From Macquaria australasica (taxonomy: Eukaryota > Chordata > Actinopteri > Centrarchiformes > Percichthyidae): a stretch of DNA of 64,000 nucleotides. The position numbers were made by a program, and so were the translations under genes. The notes under the pieces were generated by a model that had not been told where the DNA came from, ran no database searches, and was given only the letters and a program-made list of their open reading frames with translations. Shown one piece after another: positions 25,481 to 39,300 of this stretch. Numbering within the stretch: the stretch's first letter is position 1; each line of letters begins with the position of its first letter. Where the stretch lies: positions 496,001-560,000 of the forward strand of contig SEMN01000204.1 of NCBI GenBank assembly GCA_005408345.1, in the 5' to 3' direction.

Positions 25481-28400
25481 ATATTTATTTGATCCATTGT
25501 TATTATAAAAACATTGATTATAAACCTGCTAAATAACACTCAAGCCCAAGACAGCAGTAATGCAACTAAAGGTATTTGCCAACAGCCAAAAATGCAAAAA
25601 GGGGATTAAGAAAAGGCAGAAGGACTAGTTTAACATTTCTGAATGACGTACTAAAAACAGATGAACTAGCCAGCTAACAACTAACACACAGCTAACACAA
25701 ACACATTCAGTACAGCCTTATGTCATTTAAGTATAGATTGCATATGGCAATACAAATGCACCTTTTCAGCATCTGGCCAACGCAACTGAACAGCAATCTG
25801 TCTCCGATATCAGAAAAGCCAAATGCAACCAAGAAGCAACAGATCGCTATCCAGTCTGCCCAAGATGCATTTTATGGCTTTTAAAAACTCACATATCAAT
25901 GTACTGACTGCCAGACCTTGTTTATAGATAATAAATGTTACTAATTGGCATTCAATGCACCTTTGTGCCAGTTTCACTTCGCACTTAAAAGTCATTTTCC
26001 ATGAGGTGCTTACACTATTGTGTCTACACCCTGTATTTAGGTGTTTCAGAAAATTGTCCTTCTCTCTATGGCTCATGTGCTGGCTAAGCAGCTGTAAGCA
26101 AGTCCATAACCGCAATTACTCATCTTCCTATGAGACAGACATTTACAGGCCCCAAGAAGCTGTCTAACTTGTTTACCTACTCCAGATTCTGAAAATCTGT
26201 CAGTGGACTAAAATATAGCTCAGCGACAGTCACATTTTAACGATTTCTTTTTCTTTTTTTTTGTTCTTTGCTAAACTTAGCTCATTTAGTCTAACATCAT
26301 GGAAATGTAACTTGATACTTCAGAAGAGACAAAGGGATGAACTGGGACAAATATGATGCAACTATTACAGGGAAAGACACTTAGTAATTTCTTTCATCTT
26401 AGTCTAATGATGTGATAAAATCTCACCCTGGATGGGCGGTTTTCCCTGATCGGTTTTATCTCATTCATCTATAATATGGATTATTTAAAATATTTATTAG
26501 ATTGACAATTTTCCTTTCATAAGCAATCAGACTCACCAGCTGAATTGAAAAATGTCAGCAATGGCAAAATTTAATGTCTACTGAAATTAATCAGCTCTGT
26601 CTTGAACAAACTGCTTTTTGTTGTTTTGTAAGGGTCAAAAGCCAAAAAAGTTTTGCTTTTTAAGCATCTATTTGAACAGCAGCAAAACAGTGAGCAAGAC
26701 ACCGACTCCCTGACACTCTGTAAATTAGTACAGTCTGATCAGATCTTCCCTCTTGCCCTCACTGGTAAATGCAGCAACGTGACCTGGGGAGCATGCCGCT
26801 TCTCATTGCCTGCCATTTCCTGGCTTCTCCTGCTGAGCTGCGTAGGCGTGACTCAACACAACTTCCCCCTGCTAGGCAGGGAACAGCCATGAGGCCCCGC
26901 AGCTACACCCCTGCTGGAATATCAGAGCATCTGTCCTCCCTGCGGCTTGCCTTTCAAACAGTGCAAGGCCATCTTCTCTCAGTACCAACATTTTTCAAAA
27001 GGCAGAGCCAATGCTCTGGGAATATATTATCATTGCATCCTGAGCCCATCTGGTGGAGCAACACCTGGGAGGGCGTTTTCACTTATTCTCAAGCCCACAC
27101 CAGGAGGGAAACTCTTGCCCTGCAACACTACTACAGAATCCCTCTGTCATCATGACTTGCTAATCATTAAAATTAATTTTCATGCACCTCCTTTTCACTG
27201 TCTTCCAGAGGTGTAAAGGTGACATCTGATAAGAAAATGTTTTTTCATCTGAGTTCTGATATCAGATATTAAAGTGAATGAAAAGAACCGAGAGCCATTT
27301 CCTTGTGGCCAATGCAGAAATCACAAAGGTGCAGCAATAAATAACATACTGGGTTATAATGTCAAAAGACCCAGCAAATTTTCATTTAGAATAGATGACA
27401 ATCAAAGGCAATAAAAGCTGTGAAGCTCCAATATTTCCTTAAAATGAAATCCCCCTTTCTTACCTCGTGAAGGTTTTTTTTTTGGCAGGCTTTGCTGATT
27501 ACATGGTTCACATAGCTTTGACAAAAGAGGAAATTGGTTTCTTCATTATTCTATTCCACGGGGACACAACAGGTCTCTAGTGGACAAAGATGGTCTTGAC
27601 CTGACCTTCGTAAATATTCAGATGTTGTTCCTAATGAGGGACATGAAACAAAGAGGAAGAGTGACAGAAATCACCTCAGCACATCCTTTGTTGTCTTTCT
27701 GGAGAGAGAATAAATTAGCTTCCTCATCAAATACAGATTTTGCCACAGTGTGCATGTTAGTTACAGGCTGATGTGGCCTGTACTTGAACACAGAAACCCA
27801 CATTTGTTCATAAACAGGTACACAAGTACCAGAACACTGATTGTGTATTGATTACTTCAACTGGAATAGAAATCATTTGTCTTATACTGCACATTGATTT
27901 ATTTCTCTCCCTGTGATATAAAGAATAGGGACAGAGCATTCTGCTCTATGTGCAGGTATGGTGTAACGTCTTGGAATACTAAATCAGCTGGCAGGAAATC
28001 AAACTTAACGAATCAGGAAGACCACTTTTCTTATGCATGCTTTCTACATGTTTATGCATATAAATCCTGTGCAATTACTCTTTTGGTGTTCCCGTTATTC
28101 CCTCTCAACCAATGAGGTTTTGCCGACCAACGCAGATTTTAAAAAATGTTTCTTATTCTGCCGTTTCTGGGTTTCAGCTCTGGGCTGCAGTTACGTGACT
28201 CACCTCCACCACCTCCTGCTGTATGTGCTGTTCAACATGCTCGTCAACACTAGGAGGAGTGTCTTTGGACACCACGGGGTCACTCCCTGTGTTCCCACAA
28301 CCCACTCACCCAACAGAATGTCAAATATTGGGAGATTCTGCACACCCCTTTTGCATTCTTTGACAATGTCTTTGATTGTTTATTGCAAACACTGTGTTGA

Positions 28401-28599
28401 CTGTTTTGAAATCATTTTTCCTGCCAAATGCATGGTTCAGGTACAGCTAAAGGAAAATGCTGGTTATCACAACTTGGGTCTTATTTTTGTCATTTTGGCT
28501 ATTGTCTCTATTGGTTGTAACATTGTACTCACATATTTAATTGCCGAGATCTGAAAGGCGACATAGCCAACACTGATGGCCACCACGGTTTTTTACTTT
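25481..28599. other. Gene-free stretch
   Basis: No exon recognised. The longest intergenic frame (28033-28554, 173 codons) has a hydrophobic start and tail but no domain, Kozak support or splice partner. GC-richer stretch at 26760-27140 is unique-looking. Confidence 0.5.
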
Positions 28600-29340
28600 T
28601 CTTTAGTGATTAATTTGGTCCTTGGTTTTTTGTTATTCTATTAAAATTAGTTTTTCTGGAGCTGAACTATATTCTGATAGATACTTAGCGTCTGCATTTC
28701 TTGCAATTTTTTATAATAACTACTGGTAGGTTTGGGATTTGAGCCAGTTAATGAACACAAGTAGATTGAGACTTTGGAGAAGGTGTCAAATAGATTATTT
28801 TCTTGTAATGAGTTTTGTAAACAGTGTCATCTGCATAAAGACACACACACACACACACATATATATATTCTGTGCTCCAATTATGTGATTATTATGGCAC
28901 TCAGCTGCAGCAGTTAGATATAAGAGGGATGGAAAAAGTGGGCCTGTCTCATCTCCCTGTGCAAAGTAAAGCTCAGTGATTAGCCCTGTCATTGGTGATT
29001 TGTGAGTTCTGTAGCAGCCTTAACCCGTCTAGTGGATTCAGTCAAATGCCTTTTCTGCAATGGAGTCAAATATGATTTCTTTGCTGCCCTTTACATGGTG
29101 TGTTATACTGCATAGCTTGGGAGTGTTGTTATACTAATGTCTTCCTTTAATGAATCCAGTTTGGTCGTGATATGTCATAAATGGTGTAATGGTTTCAGTT
29201 CTATTAGCAAGGGTTTCAAGCTGGGAGGGAGGCTGGCATCGTTTTCAGGTTTTAGTAGTGGTTTAATACTGGTAACATTAAGGTGTAATGGGATTTTAGA
29301 ATTGTGCATGATTTGTTTTTTTGATTCTGGTAAAACGAGG
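28600..29340 (-). mobile_element. Decayed L1-like LINE reverse-transcriptase fragment
   Basis: On the - strand HDQTGFIKGRH (about 29145-29175) is the conserved L1 RT motif. It is followed by EKAFD (about 29050) and by GDETGPLFPSLLY (about 28925-28960), which corresponds to the RGTRQGCPLSPLLF block. The order and spacing fit an L1-clade ORF2. Frames are broken and a (CA)n/(TA)n microsatellite sits inside. Antisense to the window. Confidence 0.7.
28840..28867. repeat. Compound (AC)n(AT)n microsatellite
   Basis: About ten AC units run into four to five AT units. It lies within the L1-like remnant. Confidence 0.95.
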
Positions 29341-32300
29341 TGAAATGGTTTGCCTAAAACATCACCTGTGGTATATTTGATATTACTCGTTCAGCAAATG
29401 CACAATCTGCTAACAAAGATAGCCTTATGCAAACACACTTTGGATGAATATTAAAAAACTGCAGCATGAATATTAGCCTTTAGCAGTTATGTAACACTAC
29501 ACATTAGCGAGATACATAAGATCTCCCATAATGTTTGTTCTGGTTAATTGTGCAACACAAGTATGTTTAAAAGCATCTTATATATAAAGTTTAAATATTA
29601 TTTGCAGAATATCTACTAGAAAATACAATTTTAAAAATACTGTATACCAGATGTATGTACATTATCACTCTTCGTACTGTATGTTGAGGGAACTTGGGGC
29701 TGTTTTCAGTTTGAAAACAGAAAATCATAGAGTAGGTACACTCCCAGAAGCCACATGCTCAGTTTTTTCACCACCACAACGAGTGTGTAGATTCCAGTGG
29801 GAGGAGACCATTAATTCTCGATGGGGTCTGATCACTGACGAGTATCTGTTTATGCTTCTGCACTAATGTCAAAAACGCAATCACACAGCGCTGTATAATA
29901 ATGCTCCCAACGCTTTTCTTTCCATTCCTGTTTGAAATGTAAATTATACTCTAAAATCTGTCACAAATATCACCAAAGTCTGCAGGATCTGAATTTGAAT
30001 GTTGAAATCTAACAAAATAAACAACAAAACAATGTTGATGATCAAACATATTACTAAAAACTAGAGGAGAACTGTGAGGCTTTCATGTTGGCTGATGTTG
30101 CCTTTTTTAATACAAGTGAGAAATGTCATCCTCCTCTTATTACTTCTGCTATCACTGGTAGACAGGCTGAATGAATATTGACTATGCCTGGAATAATAGC
30201 TTACAAAGCACAAAGTCTGGGCTATTCAGATATTGCACCCTTGCAAATGCAGACTCATGAGCTCCACTGAATCCTCCTCCCAATAATTTCATTTCCCTCC
30301 TTTTCCTGCACTTGCATCCTCACTCCTCCGACCCTCTCTCGTCAGTGTTCTTTCCCGGTGTTCTTTCCCTCAGGATCTCCCACCATATGCCGCTCTATCC
30401 TTCCAACCTTCAGCATCCAGCTTCTCTGCAATAGAATTAATATTTCACAGGCGGCTCCTCAGCCATTTTTCTTGCTGACGAATTGGAGGTGGAAAGAAAG
30501 TTTCCGACCAGCCACAGAACAATAAATATTAAAGTGTTTTCCTTGGAAGTTCTCCAATCCGGCGCTCCTTATGTACACTGTCAAACACGTGCTCTCGTGC
30601 CATTTCTCTCTTTCCCCGTCTTACTCTCAATCCTTATCTATCCATTTATCCTTCCCATCTCATCTGCTGCACCATCTGTGCAGCTGTAATAAGCAGGACT
30701 CCTCGTGTGCTCTCTTTTACTCCCTTGCTTTCTCTTCCCTCCTGATTCGGGCTCATCCCTCTCTCCGGGCATGGCCTCCCCCCTGCATGGCTGTTTGACT
30801 GACTTGTTTGGATCCCACGACAGAGCTACCATGCAGGCAGACTCGTTGTGTGCAAAAGTGGCTCAGACGTTTTTGTCACACATTACGTCCTGCCATTACG
30901 CAGCAAGCCCGGGCAGTTAACACAACACTGCTTTCATCTTTTGGTGAAAGCATGCTGCAAGCGTAAATGTCATAACCTTACACGCGCTCTCTCCATGGCA
31001 TGTACAAGATGCGTGATCACTCTCAATTACTCCAAGGACACGAAACCATCTCCCTCTCATAGTGAAGAGTGCACAGCCGTAGAACAATTCAAGCACACTA
31101 TTGATCTGAGCCAGTCATCATACTGACATCCCACTCAGCTGGATAATAGAAAAATCAGTGTGAAATATTGTGTGTGATTCTCTTGGCTTATGGTTCAAAG
31201 GCAACAAAACCGCCTTCAAAAATAAACTGGGAGAACGTGATTAGTTTTTTCTTTAACCATGTAAAGTGCCTGGTAAAAGCCTTCCATCAGCAGACAAGGA
31301 CACTATGCCACTCAGAAAATGGTGACAGGCTTTTGTGGTGTCCATATTGATTGCATGCCCACCAGAACGAAATGGCATGACTTGGAAAACAAGGCTTATC
31401 ATCCAACACAACAAAGAGCTCTACCGCCTCACAGTGGCACATTTGGGCAACAGTCCTAAATGTTTTGGACGGGAGGAGGGACATCAAATAGTAAAACTGT
31501 GTTCATCCTTCTGAGATGTCTGGAAAAATTCAACAAAAACATGGGCTCGTCTGACCAAGGGAAGCAGCTGAAAATGGGAGCTGTGCGATAAGGGTTTGTT
31601 GAGTCCTTCCAGTAACTGAGAATTTCTATATTTCTGTATATCAGCACTGATCAGTTTAATTTCTTATTTTAGGTATATTAACTTAATTTTCAAATAAAGT
31701 GGCCTTTAAAAATAATTAACCATTTTCACATACCTTAAAAGGCCCTGAGAACATATTTTCTCAATCAGCCTCTTACTGAGTGATGTGATTTTACACGAAC
31801 ACACTCTTCTCTGCCAAAGTTAGAAAAGTTATTTATTTCACACAAGAGATCTGTTTATTTGTGTTTGCGCCTGCGCTCTCTCTCACTGTTTTGGGCGAAG
31901 TTCAGTTGGGAAAAGGCGATGTCACACACTTCTGTGCACCCAATCAGAGTTCAGCTACATTTGAATCGAAATGCGACGACAGATGTGGAGTTATTTGCTT
32001 GTGTTGCCAGCACTGTCAATTAAATCTGACCAAACCACACCCACACAATTCCTACAGAAGCAGAGTAGCTGAATGTTTGAGTGTTAAATATTTTTCTGAA
32101 CTTTAATATAGATAGAGAGGGTCTTTAAGCAATTGAAAATTTCAAATAGACTGTTTTAGTTGAATAGTCACAGATATAACCAAAGCAAGCTCTTTACAAC
32201 CAGACATGCTGTGTGAGTGTGAAGTTGATCCATTTATTCAAGACATAAAGCCAGAATATATCCACAGCTGCACTTGACAATATCATAGAGAAATATGTAT

Positions 32301-32382
32301 GAGCCAGCTAGGACCCTCACAAAGAGATATAAAACTTGTGAACTGCATAAGAAAGGTGAATTGCTTTTGATTCAGTTTTCTT

Positions 32383-32401
32383 TAAAAAAAAAAAAAAAAA
32401 A
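32383..32401. repeat. Poly-A run
   Basis: Eighteen or more A after TTCTTT. No retroposed body recognised upstream. Confidence 0.9.
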
Positions 32402-32629
32402 GCGAGTCTAGAGTTCAAGGGTGCAGATCAGCTGAGACAATATTAAATTTTCTCTCCCTGATTGCTCTCCCTTCCATTAGATTGGATTTTTAAAATCTCC
32501 TCTTAAGCAGAAGAAATTCTATAGGAACGATTCCTCAAGAATTATTGATTATAAAAAGCTTGATATCTCTGGACAGTGCAGAATCAATATTACTAAGCTA
32601 TCTCATATATATCCGTATAATGCCCCCAG

Positions 32630-32900
32630 TTAGCCAATCCTTCCAGTTTAGAGGTCAAGGAGTTGGCCTAATCTCCAAACAATTTAGCTGCTAAGCCAGA
32701 GACAAACCAATTGTGTTTTGGAGCTCACGGTCATAATTAGTGGAATACAATACACAGGAAGACAAGCACGGCCCCTCAATGAGTTATTGATTAGAGCATA
32801 TTGAATGGGAGTCAGTGGTAGCTGAGGAACAATCTCCAGCTCTCTGATTCACCATCAGAGGACAGACAGCCAGCTTCCCTTCACATCCCCACAGACTGGG
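32630..32900. promoter_or_regulatory. Candidate conserved non-coding element
   Basis: Non-repetitive, motif-dense DNA (CATAATTAGTGGAATACAAT, GAGTTATTGATTAGAGCATA) without coding potential. Inference from composition only. Confidence 0.2.
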
Positions 32901-32926
32901 TCTTCACAGACTGCGGGGATGCGGGT

Positions 32927-32955
32927 GGGTGTGTGTGTGTGTGGGGGGGGGGGGG
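32927..32955. repeat. (GT)n followed by G13 run
   Basis: GT repeats pass into a run of 13 G. A G-rich strand with slippage potential. Confidence 0.9.
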
Positions 32956-34236
32956 ATTATCCTGGCAGTGCAGAGCAGGGTTCCTGCAGCACCGAGCAGG
33001 ACCCAGCGGCACCACGAGGACTCAGTGGATAATGAGCAGTCTTTGTGATGTGTGCTGCAGGGGCTAGTGAAGGCTGAGCCAGGGAACAGTAATGAAGCGC
33101 AGGCCTCCGTCTAAAGCCACACAGACATTCACAGATATAAATCCACCTCTATTGTCCTCTGCGCCTACTTTCGCAGCTGTTTGATAAGATTTCACACATC
33201 ATCCTATATCTTATTCTTGTTATGGAAATCAGGGACAGCGTTGGCCACAGTAGTATTTTTTTAAACATATCTAAGGCCAGAGGTGTGTACAGTAAAAAAG
33301 ACTTGTAGAGATACATGAATTTTAAAAGACACATAAATAAGTGTCTAGAATAAAAAAGGCTCTCCTGTCTCTCAAACATATCTTTTTGTCTGTAAACTGT
33401 CAGGTAAATTTTCCCTAAAGAAGAATAAATCTTGAGATTCATGGGTTTGATTAAAATTGCGAAGCACTTTTATAAACAAAAAACAAGTTTGCATGTGCGT
33501 GCTAGTTTATATGCAGTGGTAGTTACTGGCTGACTGCTGAGGACGAGACACCCTGACCTTTACTTCCACAACAACATGTAATGCACTTGTCACTGCTGCT
33601 TTACAATTCATGGACCGCCCATGGAACGTGCTTCTCAGAATAACGTCCTCACATTTGTGTAATTAAAGAAACGCACACGTCGTGCACAGACAAACACATT
33701 GCAGTTTCACCTCATCGCCACTTTACTGCCGGACAACTTCTCCCACACTTTACAGCCTGATCTCATTAACTGAACACAACACATTTCTGCTAAAACGACA
33801 TGGTAATGTGTGAATTATCAAAAGGAGCAGGTTCTACTTGAGTTACTGCTGTCAGCGAGGGCTGAAAACATAATGACTGCTGCCTGCTTCTTAAACCTGT
33901 CTAAACGCAGCATAATACATATGGCTGCTGCTGTATGGGTGTCACAGTTATGAGTGGGGGGGTAAAAAAAAAAGGGGAAAAAAAGCCAGTGATATGACTT
34001 GTAGATGGAGACTCACAATAGCACGTTACTAGAGTGTGATCTTTGGGGTTGCACGGACCACTGCACCTATTGGCCTTTTGCCCATTTAAGTTGCTCAGTC
34101 AATCTGTTGTGTGCACTCATGCTAAGGAGAGAGATGCAGTGAAATCCCTGCTTGGGCCTCATATCTTCACAGCCAAGAGGGATGCAATTTTTTCTTTAAG
34201 AGGCAAAATTCTCATTACTTTTTTTTTGACAACCAT

Positions 34237-34240
<4 letters not shown>

Positions 34241-34280
<40 letters not shown>
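34241..34280. repeat. (AT)20 microsatellite
   Basis: Forty bases of uninterrupted AT dinucleotide, self-complementary and likely polymorphic. Confidence 0.98.
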
Positions 34281-34284
<4 letters not shown>

Positions 34285-34579
34285 TTAATTTCATGCTTGA
34301 CCTGTATTTCACCATAGATATAAGCAGAAATAGCAAAGACAGAATTTACTTGCTTGGAACAATCAGAAATGGCAACAAAAAAAGAAAAAAAAAAAGAAAA
34401 TGCTGACTTGTCTTTGTTTCTTTTTAAATTTACAGTATGTTTGTGTGAGTTACAATCAGATGTTTACCCTTTGACTTTTTACACTCTCTGTGATGTGGCC
34501 TGAGTTCATCTAAACACAATTACGCTATACTGTCAAAGTAGACACTTTTAATGGCAAAGGGGTTTCACTGTATAACTAT

Positions 34580-35090
34580 CAGGGCTCCCACACATTTTTA
34601 CCAATGAATTTTCAAAACTTTTCCACAATATTTTACCCCATATCCATGACTTTATTTAAGTAGTTTAAAATAGGTAGGCCTACATAACGATCATAGGGCA
34701 CAGGCTGGGGTCTGCCTCTCTCTTGAGCCATGTATTAAAACACTTACTTCCCAGGCATTTGCGGATAAGCAAACTGCTAGCACTTGCTAACTTCAGACAT
34801 TCCAGCTGCCAACTAGCTGAAATTGCCAATGTGTATCACGTGATACTAGTGACATTTCAACAGTCATGCAGCGCAGCACTAGATTTTAAATTAGTAATAC
34901 GAGGAACGTATTCCCCATAACGTTATGTTTTGGGATTTTTATGAACATATTTTAAACAATAGCCAGAACACTGTATATTCTAAACTTTTCCAAAACATTC
35001 TGTTAATTCCAAACCATTTCCAGGCCTGGAAATTAGTTTTTCTAATTTCATAACTTTTCCAAGAATTTGATGACCCTAAACTATGGTAGC
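34580..35090. repeat. MITE-like element rich in 'AACTTTTCCA'
   Basis: Left end CAGGGCTCCCACACATTTTT and TTTCAAAACTTTTCCACAAT; right end TTTCCAGGCCTGGAAATTAG, CATAACTTTTCCAAGAATTT and TTGATGACCCT. Sub-terminal palindromes and a reversed ending suggest a short DNA element; unrelated unique DNA lies inside. Confidence 0.5.
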
Positions 35091-35603
35091 CCATTTTACA
35101 AAACTAGGGAAAGTAGCTATTTACCATCTTTGTCATTCTTAAAGTTACAATGCTGAAGATTTTCATGAAATCAATGGTGGTCGTATTTTGTTCTGAAATA
35201 GCCATTCCAGTCAGTGATTAACTTTCTATATAGTAGCTTTCATTGCTAGTGGCAGAGTCACTGCACCAGGGATAATCCAGCGTCATGTTATCTCATTGAT
35301 TGCAGCCTCACTGTTTATTGTACATCATGTCAGAGCTGTATTAAGTTACCAGTAATGCAAACCGAACATCCTGCTGCTAAACATTAAAAGCTTCCTGACT
35401 GGCGGAATATGTGGTGGCTTTTATTTTGAAGCAGCCATAAGAAACGCAATGTTTTTGTCACGGTGGTTAGCAGTGTGTTGTGGTTTGCACCAAATGTATC
35501 TTTTTAAAGGGAAAAAAGGTCAGTTTCACATACAATGTTATGTTGAGTGTCTAATGCACACTTGGTAGAGGGGTGCATAAGAAGATGAAATTATGCCAAA
35601 GAA

Positions 35604-35716
35604 AGTTATGAATTTCCGCACACTGTTGGCACTGAGCCTTGCCTGATGAAGGTCTGTGACCAAAACATTGCATTTTAAATAACTTTAATGCTGACAGTGT
35701 GCAGGAATTCATCACT
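35604..35716. repeat. Small foldback element with 25-bp inverted arms
   Basis: Left arm TTATGAATTTCCGCACACTG pairs with the right arm CAGTGTGCAGGAATTCATCA. Between them is GCCTGATGAAGGTCTGTGAC then CAAAACATTG, typical wording of a dispersed foldback repeat. Confidence 0.65.
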
Positions 35717-36221
35717 ATTATACCAGTACTGTCATCTACAGTTCCTTGGTTGACTTGTAAAAATTGAATAAAAGTGTCTTTAGTAAAGACTGCTATGTTT
35801 TAAAAATGAATGCACTCACTTCACATTTTATTTCTCACATGAGCTCGTTTACATTCCAACTTCAGTTTGCATGCAAATAGAAGGCCTCAGAGGGAGTTAA
35901 GTTACAGTTCAGCAATAAACTTTATAATTGAATGAGGTGAATAACTGTTTGTAATGTCAGTTCAACAACTGGGACAAGTTAATGCTGTGATGCAAGCAGC
36001 AGTGAGCACTAACAGCCTGCATTACTGGAGAGAGTCCAGGAGTGCCTACATGATCTGCATCTTCCGATATCACTGAGATCATTTATCTCTGAGGATAAAT
36101 ACTAAAATATTCTTCAAAGTTATGATAAATCATATCCTGCCTTTGCAAATAAGTGATCCTGATCATATGGGATTTAGAAAAATACCAGCCCTTGTTAAAA
36201 TATGCACAATCTAGTCTCATT

Positions 36222-36227
36222 TTTAAT
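36222..36227 (-). terminator. treh: Candidate treh poly(A) signal (ATTAAA)
   Basis: TTTAAT on the + strand reads ATTAAA on the - strand, about 110 nt after the treh stop. It is the second most common vertebrate poly(A) hexamer. A different downstream signal could be used. Confidence 0.4.
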
Positions 36228-36336
36228 GTCAATTTGTGTCTGTTTGAAGTCTGTCAGTGGACAGGAGTGATTTAGTGCAGTGAAACCAGGAATAATAAAA
36301 ATCCAACCTCCAGTCAGGCTCTTTGTCACCTCGGAT

Positions 36337-39300
36337 TCACTGGAGCATAAGAGCGGCTGAGATGACCAGAGGCAGCAGGAGGCCAAAAAACACAGGTCTG
36401 CTTCCTGAGGTGAGAGTCGCCCCGTACTGGTCCAGGAGCTGCAGGGCAACGCCATTGGTCCAACCAAAACCCAGCTACAGAAAACGGCAACACAGCGGAG
36501 CATAAGGGATGTTTTTATTTTTATTTAGCACTTTAGCACAGCACCAAAACACAGTGATAAAATCCAGTGATTAAAAACACCAAGAAATAAAGCAAGCGAT
36601 TCATTTGTGCTGATGGAAATAGTAAGAAGTCCAAAGTGAAAAGTAGATGACAGCAGGGTAGAAAATCATACAAAAAAAAAGAAGATAGATAATGACAAAG
36701 AAGTGAGGAGGAGTGAGAGTATGTGTACATGAGCATGCAAATGTGTTAAGAAGCTGAAGTGAGGTAGAAAGAATTGACAGGGCTCGGCATGAAATTAGAA
36801 AGACTTGTGACTATAAGCACATTAGTTGTACACCATCAACACATGAAAGAAAATACCTGAACTTCATATTCTCCTCCACCACCAGGTTTTCCATCTCCGT
36901 TCACATCATACTGTCAAGGAGGAAGAAAATTACACATTCTGAGCCAGCTGTGTTATCACAGCGCAACACCAGCTCTGAAATACTGAAACCTTATAAAGAC
37001 TCACCTTTTCAAACATGGACTCATACTTCATGTATGCCAACCAATTTGTCTTGATCCAACGCTGGGCCAAATCAAATGCTAGTTGTCTAGCATCCTCCGA
37101 AGGCAGTTTGGATAAACCTGGAAATACAAGAAGATTTCATTAATTAAATAAACGTAGGAACGCCTTTTTAAACACGAGGCTGCTCAAAGCACAAATATTA
37201 GGTAAGTGAAGTGTTTTTAATTGTGTTGGCTCTGTATTCCAGCAGATTGAATTTGAAATTAAACAATGATTGCTGACGCTCAGCCTTAAGTATATTTGGT
37301 CAAGTCACAGCCCTTTTAGGTGTGATTGCTGGTAATAAATAGCCCGCCAGGTTTTGGAAAATTCAGCAGGACAGTGATCCTAATTGGGGCTGCAACTAAC
37401 GATTATTTTCATTATTGATTACTCTGCAGATTATTTTCACAATTTATCGTTTAGTCTATAAAATGTCAAAAACATTGTGAAAAATGCTCATCACAATTTC
37501 CCAGAGCCCAAAGTGACGTCTTCAAATTGCTTCTTTTGTCCGACCAACAGTCCAAAACCCAAAGATTCTTCATTTACTGTCATAAATGACAAAATAAAGC
37601 AGCAGATCCTCATATCAAAGAAGCTGGAACCAGCAACTGTTTGACACTTTTGCTTGAAAAAATGACTGAAATTACTAATTGATTATCAAAATAATCGTCA
37701 ATTAATTCTCTTGCGATCGACTAATCGATTAATGGACTAATCTTTGCAGCTCTAGTCCTAATCATACAGAACATATAACCAAGCAACCAAGGAGAGGGCC
37801 AAAAATCAGTCACACTCTGATCATGTGTCACACTTGCTAAAGACCAGACTAAAGGCAAAAATCCCTCGAAATGAGCGAGAAGTGAAGCTGGCTGCAGTAC
37901 GGGCCTGGCAGGGCATCACTAAGTGTCTGCTGATGTCTGTGGGTCATTGGATTTAAAGTCAAACACTAAATATGATGACTTTATGTAACTTGTCCAATTA
38001 CTTTTGATCCCCTTTAAAAAGGTATCCTGTGGAGTTTTTGACCACTGGTTGCCCAATGGAGCAACAAGTGGGTCCCTGGTTTTGTTCGTACTGTACAAGG
38101 AAGGACCCACATGCGGAGGTACGCGGATGACGCGATACAAATTCCTGCCACACTATTCCACTGATAGACAGGCAAGAAACGCAGCAATGTGCCAGTAAAG
38201 GCAGGGAAGACTGCTTGCGAGCAAATGTAGATGATAACAATGCTGGTTTCAAACTTTATGAAAATTGGCTTTGTAAATGTTTTATGAGGGGGAAATACAA
38301 TAAACATGTTTGTTAGACCTCAAGGACACACACAATGCATTTTGGTGAGTAACACTCAATGTACACATAACTTTTGATTGTTGTCAAGGAAACTCCACAA
38401 GGCACCCTGTAAACACCCTCAAATTAAAGCTGAAGCTCTGTAGTTTAACCTGCTTTGTTAGAGCAAAAACAAAGCACTACCCTATTTCCAGAAACTATTA
38501 TGCAAAGACAACAGAGCAACATGTTGAACAACTGGTAAATCATCAATATGGGTTTCAGGAAATTCTCACGATGGCAGATCAATTTATTGCCACCTACCAT
38601 CGATGAGCATGTGTTGCAAAGGAGGCCATGCGTTAGGATAGTCCCACTGCTGCCCAGACTCTCTTAGCGACGTTGGAACTCCATTGGGGAACTGGAGAGC
38701 ACCACTCCCCTGTACAGACATGAAAAGAACCATGAGAGCATGCTTGATTGAAACCAGTGTACAGTAGTGTGTGTGCGCCATCTGCTGGAGCGAATGAGCA
38801 CAGTTCATAAAGCACATGGAACATCCTACTTAAGTGGGCTTCTGAGCAGAGGGGGGGCTCACGGCTGAAAATGATGGTGGGGAAATAAAATGAGCAACAA
38901 TCTTTCTTTCCTCAACAACTGTCAAGAAGCACTTCAGCACAATATTTAAAGTCCAACTGAAATCACATTTAGTCATCGCTTTTTGTAGTAAAAAAATAAT
39001 GCCAACCTGTTTTTTAAATGTATTGCTAATAGTTTAATAGAAAAAATGTCTTAATTAGCTATCTAGTTACAAACTGGCGTTAGCGGTGCACTTTTCCCTG
39101 GTGAATGTTTGTTTGGTCGCTCGTTCAACAAGCTAAGGTGCAGGACATGGCATGTGTTCCTGTTTGTGAGTTAGATAAGAAGGAGACTTTAGCAGGAAAG
39201 CTAATGTGGGTTGTTGTTCAGAGTCAAGTGACTCTTGTGTTGTGTAGCTGCTGTCTGGCTCAGTGTGACCGTCTGCTCTGCCTGTGATAGAGCACTAAGG

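Larger units (their letters stand above)
29341..34240. other. Gene-free stretch
   Basis: No exon recognised. C/T-rich DNA at 30240-30790 and the homopolymers at 32383 and 32927. A unique-looking stretch at 32600-32900 has ATTA/TAATTA cores. Confidence 0.5.

Noticed and set aside
26653..27216. Three overlapping plus-strand frames in GC-richer DNA
   Set aside because: No recognisable family or consistent splice sites; coding state not supported.
28033..28554. 173-codon open frame
   Set aside because: No domain, no good start context, no splice partners, and it lies in repeat-like A/T-rich DNA next to an L1 remnant.
36323..36505. Plus-strand frame over the end of treh
   Set aside because: Shadow of treh exon 15 on the opposite strand.
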